This document shows positions 1-7,838 of a stretch of 12,662 nt of DNA, one piece after another (the stretch's first letter is position 1; each line of letters starts with the position of its first letter). The DNA comes from DASVCS01 sp036381495 (GTDB lineage Bacteria > Gemmatimonadota > Gemmatimonadetes > Longimicrobiales > RSA9), in contig DASVCS010000046.1 of the NCBI GenBank assembly GCA_036381495.1, positions 1 through 12,662 on the forward strand. Reading direction: 5' to 3'. The translations under genes were made by a program, and so were the position numbers. The notes under the pieces were generated by a model. It was not told the DNA's origin. It did no database searches and saw only the letters and a program-made list of their open reading frames with translations.

Positions 1-1968
<1,968 letters not shown>

Positions 1969-1987
1969 AATGCTCCTAATACAATAC

Positions 1988-1999
1988 GCGCCGCGGCGC
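1988..1999. repeat. 12-base GC palindrome upstream of the kinase gene
   Basis: GCGCCGCGGCGC is perfectly self-complementary and sits in the 54-base gap between the SDR stop and the kinase start, beside an AT-rich patch (1969-1986) unusual for this sequence. On the minus strand a TTGCCA-like element and TGTATT lie 17 bases apart across the palindrome, but transcription from there would begin inside the kinase Shine-Dalgarno, so a promoter is doubtful. In DNA this GC-rich the palindrome may be chance. Confidence 0.25.
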
Positions 2000-2022
2000 T
2001 TGGCAAGATCGGGCCGCGCGGC

Positions 2023-2892
2023 TCATCGGTCGGTGCGGCCGTGGCCGAGGCGCCACGCGATGAGGCGGTCGCGCAGGCGGTCGGGGAGGAAGCGGAGTGC
2101 GGCGCGGAGGCGCGCATCGGCGCCGACCAGGTAGCGCGTCCGGGGCCGGGCCGCGGTGAGCGCGTGCTCGACGGCCCGCGCCACGGAATCCGGTGAGCCG
2201 CCGTGCTGCGCGGCGTGCTCGGCGGCGCGGCGCACGGCTTCCATGGCGGTGCCGTAGTACGCCTCCGCCTCGGGCGGGTAGTCCCGCGCGAGGCGTTCCG
2301 CCGTCTCGATCGACGTCTCCCAGATCGGCGTCGCGATGCCACCCGGCTCGATGACCGCGACCTGCATCCCCCACGGGAGCAGCTCGATGCGGAGCGCATC
2401 GGTGAGCGCCTCCACGGCGTGCTTCGAGGCGGCGTAGGCGCCCACGAACGGGAGCGCGCTCACGCCGGCGATCGAGCCGATGTTGACGATGCGGCCGCGC
2501 CCGCGGCGGAGCAGCGGGAGGAACGCCTGCGTGACCGCAACGAGTCCGACCACGTTGACTTCGAGCTGGCGCCGCAGCGCGTCCGGAGGGAGGAACTCGA
2601 GCGGGCCGGCGATCGCGATGCCGGCGTTGTTGATGAGTCCGGCGAGCCCGGCGTTTTCGGCGGCCGCGACGGCGTCGGCGGCCGCGGCGATCGCGTCCGC
2701 ATCGGTGACATCGAGGTGGATCGGCGTCAGGCGGTCCGATCCCTCGGCCCTCAGCGCATCGCCGTCGGCGGCGCGGCGCACGCCGGCGAAGACGCGGAAG
2801 CCGCGCCGGTCCAGGCGCAGGGCGCACGCCCGGCCGATTCCCTTCGAGGCGCCGGTGACGACGACGGCACCGGGATCAGGGGTCCGGGGCAT
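2023..2892 (-). CDS. Short-chain dehydrogenase/reductase (classical SDR)
   Basis: A 289-residue NAD(P)-dependent oxidoreductase of the classical SDR family. The Rossmann cofactor motif TGASKGIG is at residues 13-20, the NNAG motif at 88-91, and the catalytic residues are Ser140, Tyr153 and Lys157 in a YAASK motif. The basic side chain after the glycine motif region (GVRR, 37-40) would suit NADPH, but this is an inference. The substrate cannot be read from the sequence; the extended C-terminal part (about 190-289) resembles retinol-dehydrogenase or fatty-alcohol-type SDRs. The ATG at 2892 is preferred because homologues begin a few residues before the Rossmann fold; it places the start 17 bases inside the end of the SAM hydrolase gene. 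No strong Shine-Dalgarno is visible, consistent with translational coupling. A longer start at 2949 would run further into the upstream gene and adds a low-complexity Ala/Arg tail. Confidence 0.9.
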   Translation of the reverse strand: MPRTPDPGAVVVTGASKGIGRACALRLDRRGFRVFAGVRRAADGDALRAEGSDRLTPIHLDVTDADAIAAAADAVAAAENAGLAGLINNAGIAIAGPLEFLPPDALRRQLEVNVVGLVAVTQAFLPLLRRGRGRIVNIGSIAGVSALPFVGAYAASKHAVEALTDALRIELLPWGMQVAVIEPGGIATPIWETSIETAERLARDYPPEAEAYYGTAMEAVRRAAEHAAQHGGSPDSVARAVEHALTAARPRTRYLVGADARLRAALRFLPDRLRDRLIAWRLGHGRTDR

Positions 2893-3652
2893 CGTGGACG
2901 CGCACCTCGGCGCCGCGGCCGACGCCGAACGCGGCCGCGGCGCTGCCATCGCGAACGGAGATTTCGAGCGCTCCCGTCGAGCCGACGAGCGCGAGCGCCG
3001 CGCCCGGCGCGACGTCGCCGTACGTCCGACGCGGCGCGCCGACGGACCGGCCGGCGACCTCGACGGCCGCGGCCCCCCGCACCCACTCGCCCGGGATGTC
3101 GGTGATCAGGTTGCCGAAGCGGTCCACGTGGATCACCGCGCCGCGCACGCCCTCCCGCGTCCGCTCCGGCCGCGTCCGCTCGAGCCGGACCGGGTCCTCC
3201 ACGGGCGGGCCGAACTCGTCCAGTGCGACGCCCCGGGCGAGGTGCGCCGCCGCCGGCGCGAAGACATCCCGGCCGTGGAAGGTGGCGGAGACCGTCGGGC
3301 GCCGCAGGTCCGGGTTCTCGATCGCGACCACGACGCCCCCTTCGGCGGCGAGGACGTCGGTCAGCACGCCGTTGTCGGGCGCGACGAAGAAGCGCCCGTC
3401 CGCGCGGGCCGCCAGCGCCCGGCGCGCGGTCCCCACGCCGGGGTCGACGACGACGAGGTGCACCGTCCCCGGCGGGTAGAGCCGCCAGTACCGCGCGAGC
3501 GCGAGCGCGGCGGCGGCGACGTCGCCCGGTGGCACGTCGTGCGCCGCATCGTCGATCGCGACATCGGGCGCGATGGCGGCGATCACGCCCTTCATCGCGG
3601 CAACGTAGCCGTCGGCGGTGCCGAAGTCGGTCAGCAGCGTGATCCGCGTCAT
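2876..3652 (-). CDS. S-adenosyl-L-methionine hydroxide adenosyltransferase (SAM hydrolase)
   Basis: A 258-residue member of the SAM_OH_AdoTrfase family (formerly DUF62), which splits S-adenosylmethionine with water-derived hydroxide into adenosine and methionine. The family signatures are all present: LLTDFG near the N-terminus followed by DGYVAAMKG, VVDPGVGT (68-75), VAPDNGVL (90-97), TFHGRDVFAP (124-133) and DRFGNLITDI (177-186). The Asp-Arg-His triad known from the family corresponds to Asp70, Arg77 and His126. Related fluorinases and chlorinases are longer (about 280-300 residues) with specific insertions, which makes halogenation unlikely here. Its ATG overlaps the stop of the upstream 75-residue gene by 4 bases (ATGA), and its own end overlaps the SDR start. 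Why a SAM hydrolase sits in an Fe-S operon is not evident; a link through SAM or methionine balance is speculation. Confidence 0.92.
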   Translation of the reverse strand: MTRITLLTDFGTADGYVAAMKGVIAAIAPDVAIDDAAHDVPPGDVAAAALALARYWRLYPPGTVHLVVVDPGVGTARRALAARADGRFFVAPDNGVLTDVLAAEGGVVVAIENPDLRRPTVSATFHGRDVFAPAAAHLARGVALDEFGPPVEDPVRLERTRPERTREGVRGAVIHVDRFGNLITDIPGEWVRGAAAVEVAGRSVGAPRRTYGDVAPGAALALVGSTGALEISVRDGSAAAAFGVGRGAEVRVHDAPDP

Positions 3653-3876
3653 GGGCGTGCTGCGCCGCGCCAGTCCATCGCGGCGGCGAGGTCCGCGAGG
3701 AGCGGTCCGGCGTCCTCGGCCGCGGCGGCGATGGGAGCCGCGCCCCGGCGCGGGACGTCCACGCCGTGGGCACGGAAGACGGCCAGGGTTTCGGGGAAGT
3801 CCCGGGCGACGGCGTGGAGCGGCCGCTCCGCGAGCACCGCCTCGGGCGGTGCGGGGACCAGCTCCGGGCGTGGCAT
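3649..3876 (-). CDS. Small ScdA_N/DUF1858-like protein without cysteines
   Basis: A 75-residue protein. The central segment (residues about 15-68: AERPL, DFPETLAVFRAHGVD, IAAAAEDAG, LLADLAAAMDW) follows the pattern of the small helical ScdA_N (DUF542) and DUF1858 domains, in which a Pro-Glu-Thr helix, an x-Phe-x-x-x-Gly-Ile/Val turn and an Ala-rich helix are typical. In those families a Cys or Cys-Cys follows the Gly-Val/Ile-Asp turn; here that position reads VDVPRRG and the protein has no cysteine at all. Its ATG shares one base with the stop of mrp (TGATG) and its stop overlaps the next ATG, so translation is almost certainly coupled. A longer reading frame from 4116 extends back inside mrp as an Arg/Pro-rich shadow and was not chosen. 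Being wedged between Fe-S genes suggests an accessory role in cluster chemistry, which is inference. Confidence 0.7.
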   Translation of the reverse strand: MPRPELVPAPPEAVLAERPLHAVARDFPETLAVFRAHGVDVPRRGAAPIAAAAEDAGPLLADLAAAMDWRGAARP

Positions 3877-5000
3877 CAGGCGCCGGCGGGCACCGGGTGT
3901 CCGATCGCGGCGAGCACGCGCTCGGCGATCTCGAGGAACGCCGCGCCGGCCGGCGAGTCGGGGGCGGAGAGGGCGGACGGCCGGCCTTCGTCGCCGGACT
4001 CGCGCACCCGCGGATCGAGCGGGACTACGCCGAGCAGCGGGATCCCCAGCTCGTCGGCGAGCCGGCGGCCGCCCCCCTCGCCGAAGATGTCGACGGCGGC
4101 GCCGCAGCAGGGGCATTGGAACCCGCTCATGTTCTCGACCACGCCGAGGATGCGGGTCCGGACGCGCTCGAACATGCGGATCCCGCGGCGGACGTCGCCG
4201 GTCGAGACCTCCTGCGGCGTGGTGACCATGACCGCGCCATCCACGTTGATCGTCTGGACCAGCGAGAGCTGGGCATCACCGGTGCCCGGCGGCATGTCGA
4301 CGACGAGCACGTCCAACTCGCCCCACTCGACCTGTTCGAGGAACTGCCGCAGGATCCCCGAGACCAGCGGGCCGCGCATGATGGCCGGTTGCTCGTCTTC
4401 GAGCAGGAACCCGAGGCTCATGAGCTTGACGCCGTGGGCTTCGAGCGGCACGATCTTCTCCGCTCCCCGCGCTCCGGTCACCCGCGGCTTGCGACGCTCG
4501 CCGAACATCAACGGGATGTCCGGGCCGTAGACGTCCGCGTCCAGGAGCCCGACGCGCTGGCCGGCAGCGGCGAGCGCCGCAGCCAGGTTGGCCGCGACCG
4601 TGGACTTGCCGACCCCGCCCTTCCCCGAGCTGACCGCAACCACGTGGGTGATCCCCGGGATGAGCGCCGCATCCGGCGTGGGCGCCGGCACGGAGCCGGG
4701 CTTGAGCGGCCGGCCGCGGCGCCCGGCCTCCGCCGGCCGGGCCTGCAACGACTGCGGCAGCTTCACGTCGATCTTGACCTTCGAGACGCCCTCGACCGCT
4801 TCGACCGCGGCCCGGAGTTCCCGGACCAGCGTGCCGGGGTCGTCGGGTCGGAGGAGGAACCTGAAGCGGACGTTCCCCTCGGGGCCCACCACGAGCTCTT
4901 CCACCTGTCCCGCGGCGATCACATCCGCACCGCCGGCCGACGCGGCCGCACCACGGAGCGCGGCCTCGACCCGCGAGAGCAGATCCTTGCCGTCTATCAT
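3876..5000 (-). CDS. mrp: Mrp/ApbC-type P-loop ATPase, Fe-S cluster carrier
   Basis: A 374-residue cytoplasmic ATPase of the Mrp/NBP35 family, which holds a [4Fe-4S] cluster at a dimer interface and delivers it to apo-proteins. Residues 5-85 form a MIP18/DUF59-like domain; a Pro-rich linker (about 86-115) leads to the deviant Walker A motif GKGGVGKS (126-133), followed by DADVYGPD (154-161), the VVDMPPGTGD switch region (233-242) and TTPQEVS. The cluster-binding CxxC is Cys296-Pro-Cys-Cys299. The ATG at 5000 is chosen because GGGAG lies 6 bases upstream and because the DUF59 domain starts immediately after it; an in-frame extension to 5177 would overlap the nfu gene and has a non-conserved Arg/Asp-rich tail. 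Preceded by the Nfu-type gene, followed by a one-base-sharing start of the next gene: a Fe-S cluster operon core. Confidence 0.96.
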   Translation of the reverse strand: MIDGKDLLSRVEAALRGAAASAGGADVIAAGQVEELVVGPEGNVRFRFLLRPDDPGTLVRELRAAVEAVEGVSKVKIDVKLPQSLQARPAEAGRRGRPLKPGSVPAPTPDAALIPGITHVVAVSSGKGGVGKSTVAANLAAALAAAGQRVGLLDADVYGPDIPLMFGERRKPRVTGARGAEKIVPLEAHGVKLMSLGFLLEDEQPAIMRGPLVSGILRQFLEQVEWGELDVLVVDMPPGTGDAQLSLVQTINVDGAVMVTTPQEVSTGDVRRGIRMFERVRTRILGVVENMSGFQCPCCGAAVDIFGEGGGRRLADELGIPLLGVVPLDPRVRESGDEGRPSALSAPDSPAGAAFLEIAERVLAAIGHPVPAGA

Positions 5001-5022
5001 GCGATTCTCCCTTTCGTGCGAA

Positions 5023-5050
5023 CGGCCGGCGCCCACGAGGGTGCCGGCCG
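5023..5050 (-). other. Strong hairpin before the mrp ribosome binding site
   Basis: Outer arms CGGCCGGC (5023-5030) and GCCGGCCG (5043-5050) pair perfectly. The stem extends inward by four more pairs, one of them a G-T/U wobble, leaving a 4-base loop. That makes a 12-pair stem ending 11 bases before the mrp Shine-Dalgarno on the transcript. There is no T-run after it on the minus strand, so it does not look like an intrinsic terminator. Confidence 0.6.
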
Positions 5051-5057
5051 CCGCGAC

Positions 5058-5079
5058 AGACGCCGGATCTCCGGCGTCT
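5058..5079 (-). other. Perfect hairpin overlapping the nfu stop codon
   Basis: Arms AGACGCCGGA and TCCGGCGTCT are exact reverse complements separated by only two bases, so the practical structure is a 9-pair stem with a 4-base loop. On the transcript it begins within the TAG stop of the nfu gene (5080-5078) and is followed after 7 bases by the second hairpin (5050-5023). No T-run follows. Confidence 0.65.
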
Positions 5080-5308
5080 ACAACGCGTGAACGCCCTTGA
5101 CTTCGGGGACGGCGCTCATGATCCGCCGCTCGATCCCCTGCTTGAGCGTCATCATCGAGATCGGGCACGACCCGCACGCGCCCATCAGGCGGAGCTGGAC
5201 GATGCCCTGGTCTTCATCGAACTCGACCAGCTCGACATCGCCGCCATCGGCACGCAGCGCGGGACGGATGAAACCGAGGACATCCTCGATCTTCTCGCGC
5301 GCGGTCAT
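5078..5308 (-). CDS. NifU C-terminal-domain (Nfu-type) Fe-S scaffold protein
   Basis: A 76-residue stand-alone NifU-like C-terminal domain. It carries the family core LRADGGDVELV near the N-terminal third and the cluster-ligating CxxC in GACGSCPISMMTL, followed by the KQGIERRI helix. Such proteins bind a transient [4Fe-4S] cluster and pass it to acceptor enzymes; the same domain occurs at the C-terminus of NifU and NfuA. The ATG at 5308 is chosen because GAGGG lies 8 bases upstream; a GTG two codons earlier (5314) is in frame but would sit only 2 bases from that Shine-Dalgarno. It is the first gene after a good promoter (5362-5391) and stands 77 bases before mrp, so it probably heads the operon. 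A Nfu-plus-Mrp pairing is common in Fe-S assembly loci. Confidence 0.93.
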   Translation of the reverse strand: MTAREKIEDVLGFIRPALRADGGDVELVEFDEDQGIVQLRLMGACGSCPISMMTLKQGIERRIMSAVPEVKGVHAL

Positions 5309-5346
5309 CTGCACGGCCCTCGCTGGTTGAACCCTAGTGTCCCTGT

Positions 5347-5360
5347 GCGGGCGCGCCCGC
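5347..5360. promoter_or_regulatory. 14-base perfect palindrome at the predicted nfu start site
   Basis: GCGGGCGCGCCCGC is its own reverse complement. It lies directly downstream of the -10 element of the nfu promoter, across the expected transcription start, where a repressor would block initiation. It could also fold as a hairpin at the 5' end of the message. GC content makes some palindromes expected, so this is suggestive only. Confidence 0.35.
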
Positions 5361-5361
5361 C

Positions 5362-5391
5362 AATGTACCGATTCTGCGTACCCCGCGTCAA
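5362..5391 (-). promoter_or_regulatory. Sigma70-type promoter of the nfu-mrp operon
   Basis: On the minus strand TTGACG (5391-5386, five of six matches to TTGACA) is followed after 18 bases by TACATT (5367-5362, four of six matches to TATAAT). The predicted start near 5354 leaves a leader of about 45 bases before the nfu ATG. It lies in the 99-base gap after pruA, where no terminator with a T-run is visible, so read-through from pruA is also possible. Confidence 0.5.
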
Positions 5392-5407
5392 CAGATCGCG
5401 TTCCCGC

Positions 5408-7075
5408 CTACTCCTCCGCCAGGAAGGGGTAGCGGTAGTCGGTCGGCGGCGCGAACGTCTCCTTGACGGTGCGCGGGGAGACCCAGCGGACGAGGTTGAG
5501 GACCGAACCGGCCTTGTCGTTCGTCCCGCTGGCGCGGCCGCCGCCGAAGGGTTGCTGGCCGACCACGGCACCCGTGGGCTTGTCGTTGATGTAGAAGTTG
5601 CCGGCGGCGTGGCGGAGCGCCGCGAGGGCCTCGCGGATCGCCTCCCGGTCGTTCGCGAAGACGGCGCCGGTCAGGCCGTAGGGCGAGGTCTCGTCCACGA
5701 CGCGGAGGACGTCCGACCAGTCTTCGTCGTAGACGTAGAGAGTGACGACCGGCCCGAAGATCTCCTCGCACATGAGGCGGTGCTGCGGGTTGCGGGTCCG
5801 CACCAGAGTGGGCTCGATGAACCACCCCTTCTCATCGTCGTAGCCGCCGCCGGCGATGATCTCGCTCTCGTCGGATTCCTTCGCGCACTCGATGTACGAG
5901 ACGATCTTGCGGAACGCCTTCTCGTCGATGACCGCGCCCATGAAGTTGCGGAAGTCGCGGGGGTCGCCCATGCGGATCTCGCCGAGCATGGTGAGCATGC
6001 GGTCGCGGACGTCGTCCCAGAGCGAGCTGGGGATGTAGACGCGCGAGGCGGCGCTGCACTTCTGGCCCTGGTACTCGAAGCCGCCGCGCACGATCGCAAC
6101 GGCGAGCGCCCGGGGATCGGCGCTCGGGTGCGCGAGGATGAAGTCCTTGCCGCCCGTCTCTCCGACGATGCGCGGGTAGCCGCGGTAACCTTCGAGGTTC
6201 TCGGCGATCTGGCGCCACAGGAGCTGGAACGTCGCGGTCGAGCCCGTGAAGTGGAGGCCGGCGAACTCGGGGCTCTCGAGCAGCACGCGGCTGAGCGACG
6301 GCGGATCGCCCGGGATGAAGTTGATCACGCCGGGCGGCAAGCCGGCCGCTTCGAGGAGGCGCATGATGTAGTAGCTGCTCAGCGCCGTGGTCTGGGCCGG
6401 CTTCCAGATCGAGACGTTGCCCATCAGCGCCGGCGCCGTCGGCAGGTTCCCCGCGATCGACGTGAAGTTGAAGGGCGTGACCGCGTAGATGAACCCTTCG
6501 AGCGGCCGGTGATCCATCCGGTTCCAGACGCCGGGCGCGGAGCCCGGCTGCTCCGCGTAGACCTGCGCGGCGTAGAAGGCGTTGAAGCGCCAGAAGTCGA
6601 TCAGCTCGCACGCACTGTCGATCTCGGCCTGGTGCGCGGTCTTGCTCTGGCCGAGCATGGTCGCGGCGTTGAGCGTCGGGCGCCAGGCGCCGGCGAGGAG
6701 GTCGGCGGCGCGCAGGAACACGGCGACGCGGTCCTCCCATCCCCACCGGGACCACTCACGCCACGCCTGGCGGGCCGCATCGATCGCCGCAGCCGCCTCG
6801 TCCGGCCCGGCCTGGTGGCACCGGGCCAGGACGTGGCCATGGTCGTGCGGCATCACGACGTCCTCGAGCCTGCCCGTGCGGACCTCCTCACCGCCGATGA
6901 TCAGCGGGATCTCGACGACCTCGCCGCTCATCCTGCGCAGCTCGCCCTTGAGGGCCTCGCGCTCGGGCGTGCCCGGCGCGTACGAGAGCACCGGCTCGTT
7001 GGTCGGCGCGGGCGGCGCGTAACGGCCCTCCACGCTCCGCCCGCCGGTCGTGAAATCACTGAATTCCTGCTGCAT
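5408..7075 (-). CDS. pruA: L-glutamate gamma-semialdehyde (1-pyrroline-5-carboxylate) dehydrogenase
   Basis: A 555-residue aldehyde dehydrogenase that oxidises glutamate semialdehyde, the open form of 1-pyrroline-5-carboxylate, to glutamate with NAD+, the second step of proline breakdown. Family hallmarks: TPFNFTSIAGNLP and WKPAQTT in the cofactor domain, LHFTGSTATF, the general-base Glu306 in VGETGGKD, the nucleophile Cys340 in YQGQKCSAASR, EEIFGPVVTLYVY, and the NFYINDKPTGAVVGQQPFGG segment near the C-terminus. Length and motifs match the group that includes mitochondrial ALDH4A1 rather than the PutA fusion. Two adjacent ATGs (7078, 7075) are possible; GGAG lies 4 bases before the first and 7 before the second, favouring 7075. 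A longer frame to 7189 adds an Arg/Pro-rich tail with no support. No proline dehydrogenase gene is in the window. Confidence 0.97.
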   Translation of the reverse strand: MQQEFSDFTTGGRSVEGRYAPPAPTNEPVLSYAPGTPEREALKGELRRMSGEVVEIPLIIGGEEVRTGRLEDVVMPHDHGHVLARCHQAGPDEAAAAIDAARQAWREWSRWGWEDRVAVFLRAADLLAGAWRPTLNAATMLGQSKTAHQAEIDSACELIDFWRFNAFYAAQVYAEQPGSAPGVWNRMDHRPLEGFIYAVTPFNFTSIAGNLPTAPALMGNVSIWKPAQTTALSSYYIMRLLEAAGLPPGVINFIPGDPPSLSRVLLESPEFAGLHFTGSTATFQLLWRQIAENLEGYRGYPRIVGETGGKDFILAHPSADPRALAVAIVRGGFEYQGQKCSAASRVYIPSSLWDDVRDRMLTMLGEIRMGDPRDFRNFMGAVIDEKAFRKIVSYIECAKESDESEIIAGGGYDDEKGWFIEPTLVRTRNPQHRLMCEEIFGPVVTLYVYDEDWSDVLRVVDETSPYGLTGAVFANDREAIREALAALRHAAGNFYINDKPTGAVVGQQPFGGGRASGTNDKAGSVLNLVRWVSPRTVKETFAPPTDYRYPFLAEE

Positions 7076-7127
7076 CATCGTACTCCGGATGTGGAAGTCC
7101 CATGGAACTCGTGCGAGCGCGCGAGCG

Positions 7128-7143
7128 GGGCGCCGGAGCGCCC
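7128..7143 (-). other. Small hairpin in the pruA leader
   Basis: GGGCGC and GCGCCC are complementary around a 4-base loop. It would lie about 50 bases before the pruA start on the transcript. There is no downstream T-run and no recognisable riboswitch core, so its role is unknown. Confidence 0.3.
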
Positions 7144-7185
7144 GCGGCTTCTGCGAGGGGAAGATCGGGCAACGTCCGGGAGCCG

Positions 7186-7219
7186 GCAAGGGCCGCGAAT
7201 CGGCGCGCCCGACCCTTGC
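7186..7219. repeat. Inverted repeat GCAAGGG / CCCTTGC
   Basis: Seven-base arms GCAAGGG (7186-7192) and CCCTTGC (7213-7219) are separated by 20 bases. The right arm overlaps the -35-like element of the plus-strand promoter candidate, and CCCTTGCAGC recurs exactly at 7524-7533. Arrangement and position would suit an operator; the protein that might bind it is unknown. Confidence 0.3.
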
Positions 7220-7244
7220 AGCGGGGTGGCGGGGGGCGTATCAT
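7216..7244 (+). promoter_or_regulatory. Candidate plus-strand promoter for the KaiC-like cassette
   Basis: TTGCAG (7216-7221, three of six matches to TTGACA) and TATCAT (7239-7244, five of six matches to TATAAT) are 17 bases apart. Transcription from near 7251 would give a leader of about 360 bases before the first ORF at 7611. No better pair was seen closer to the gene. Confidence 0.3.
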
Positions 7245-7257
7245 TATGAGTCACTCA
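7243..7257 (-). promoter_or_regulatory. Candidate pruA -10 element with overlapping palindrome
   Basis: On the minus strand CATAAT (7248-7243) matches TATAAT at five positions and would start pruA transcription about 160 bases before its ATG; the -35 position 17 bases upstream (TGGTCG) is poor. TGAGT-C-ACTCA (7247-7257), a perfect 5-base-arm palindrome, abuts it and could be an operator. The plus-strand TATCAT overlaps the same site, so the two promoters would compete. Confidence 0.3.
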
Positions 7258-7353
7258 ACCATCGCCGACCACGATGAGACGATGCTGACCGAACTCTCCG
7301 CCGGGAAACGCCCGTCGCACGGTCGCACCGCCACACCGGGTCCGCGACTCCAC

Positions 7354-7381
7354 GTGTCCACACCCCCTCATGCATGGACAC
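7354..7381. repeat. Inverted repeat GTGTCCA / TGGACAC
   Basis: Seven-base perfect arms at 7354-7360 and 7375-7381 around 14 bases. It could be a protein-binding site or a hairpin in the long leader of the KaiC-like cassette. Nothing else identifies it. Confidence 0.3.
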
Positions 7382-7610
7382 TGCCACGTTGGCCGACGTC
7401 GGGCCTTGCCGGCGAGGATTGCGGGGGGCGAGGGATAACCTTCCTCGGCGGCCCGATCATCCGCCAAGGCTCGTCGGTCCCTCCCGCGGCGCGCCAACGA
7501 TCCCGTCCCGGCAAACATCACGGCCCTTGCAGCCGACGCGCTCCGCTTCCCGAACGGCGGGGCGCCCGCCGGGTTTTCGACCGGCAGCGTCCGTGACGCG
7601 GCTCGGGAGG

Positions 7611-7838
7611 ATGAGCATCTACCCGGTGGTCGAGCAGAAGCTGGAAGACGTCGGCGAGGTCCTGGCCGGTGCGATGCGCGACAGCGCGTTCGACTCGTCG
7701 ATCCGGCAGTACGCGATCACCGGGCGAGGCGTCACGGTGATCCCCCGGGACGAGATGACCCGGGGGATCCCCGCGGCGACCGCGCGGCTGCCGAGCGAGG
7801 CAGGGCTACGGCGGGCGGATGGTGAGGAACGCCGGTGA
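7611..7838 (+). CDS. 75-codon ORF resembling the tail of a KaiC CII domain
   Basis: The frame has the GC-rich third positions of real genes here and ends in a 4-base overlap (GTGA) with the next start. The ATG at 7611 has GGGAGG immediately before it, an unusually short spacing; an in-frame GTG at 7593 is an alternative with no better signal. Residues 7-43 align without gaps to residues 436-472 of the KaiC-like protein encoded 440 bases downstream, with 12 of 37 identical, including the MRxSA core and the ITGxG turn. In KaiC that segment is the last strand-rich part of CII, after the ATP-binding site. No Walker A or B motif occurs here or in the frames upstream. It is either a remnant of a deleted or duplicated kaiC-like gene, or a small protein that mimics this surface. 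Residues 44-75 are unlike anything recognised. Confidence 0.5.
   Translation: MSIYPVVEQKLEDVGEVLAGAMRDSAFDSSIRQYAITGRGVTVIPRDEMTRGIPAATARLPSEAGLRRADGEERR
7739..7769 (+). other. 11-pair hairpin inside the KaiC-tail-like ORF
   Basis: GATCCCCCGGG (7739-7749) and CCCGGGGGATC (7759-7769) are exact reverse complements around a 9-base loop. The stem covers codons 43-53, beginning exactly where similarity to KaiC stops. There is no T-run after it, so it is not a standard terminator; it could slow or attenuate expression of the downstream genes, or mark an old rearrangement joint. Confidence 0.6.

Larger units (their letters stand above)
7079..7610. other. Non-coding region between pruA and the KaiC-like cassette
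   Basis: About 530 bases between the divergent starts of pruA (minus) and the 75-codon ORF (plus). Reading frames cross it on both strands, but none has a Shine-Dalgarno, steady codon use or recognisable protein similarity. Inside are an AT-rich island at about 7239-7260 with promoter-like hexamers in both directions, three copies of CCCTTGC or its complement (7186, 7213, 7524), a 7-base-arm inverted repeat at 7354-7381, and a small hairpin at 7128-7143 in the pruA leader. It most likely holds the regulatory sites of both transcription units. Confidence 0.6.

Noticed and set aside
2876..3652. A SAM-dependent halogenase (fluorinase/chlorinase)
   Set aside because: The Asp-Arg-His triad and the length fit the hydroxide adenosyltransferase family; no halogenase-type insertion is seen.
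2480..5090. Two long plus-strand frames (2480-4225 and 3618-5090)
   Set aside because: Both are antisense to the SAM hydrolase, SDR and mrp genes and have low-complexity Arg/Ala/Asp composition.
5087..7249. A 720-codon plus-strand frame
   Set aside because: It mirrors the pruA gene on the other strand. Catalytic residues and the whole ALDH fold are on the minus strand, and the plus frame shows no domain.
7246..7596. Possible gene starting MSHSTIADHDETMLTEL in the intergenic region
   Set aside because: The first 25 codons look plausible, but there is no Shine-Dalgarno, codon use then deteriorates into Pro/Arg-rich text, and its start overlaps the promoter-like island. No similarity recognised.
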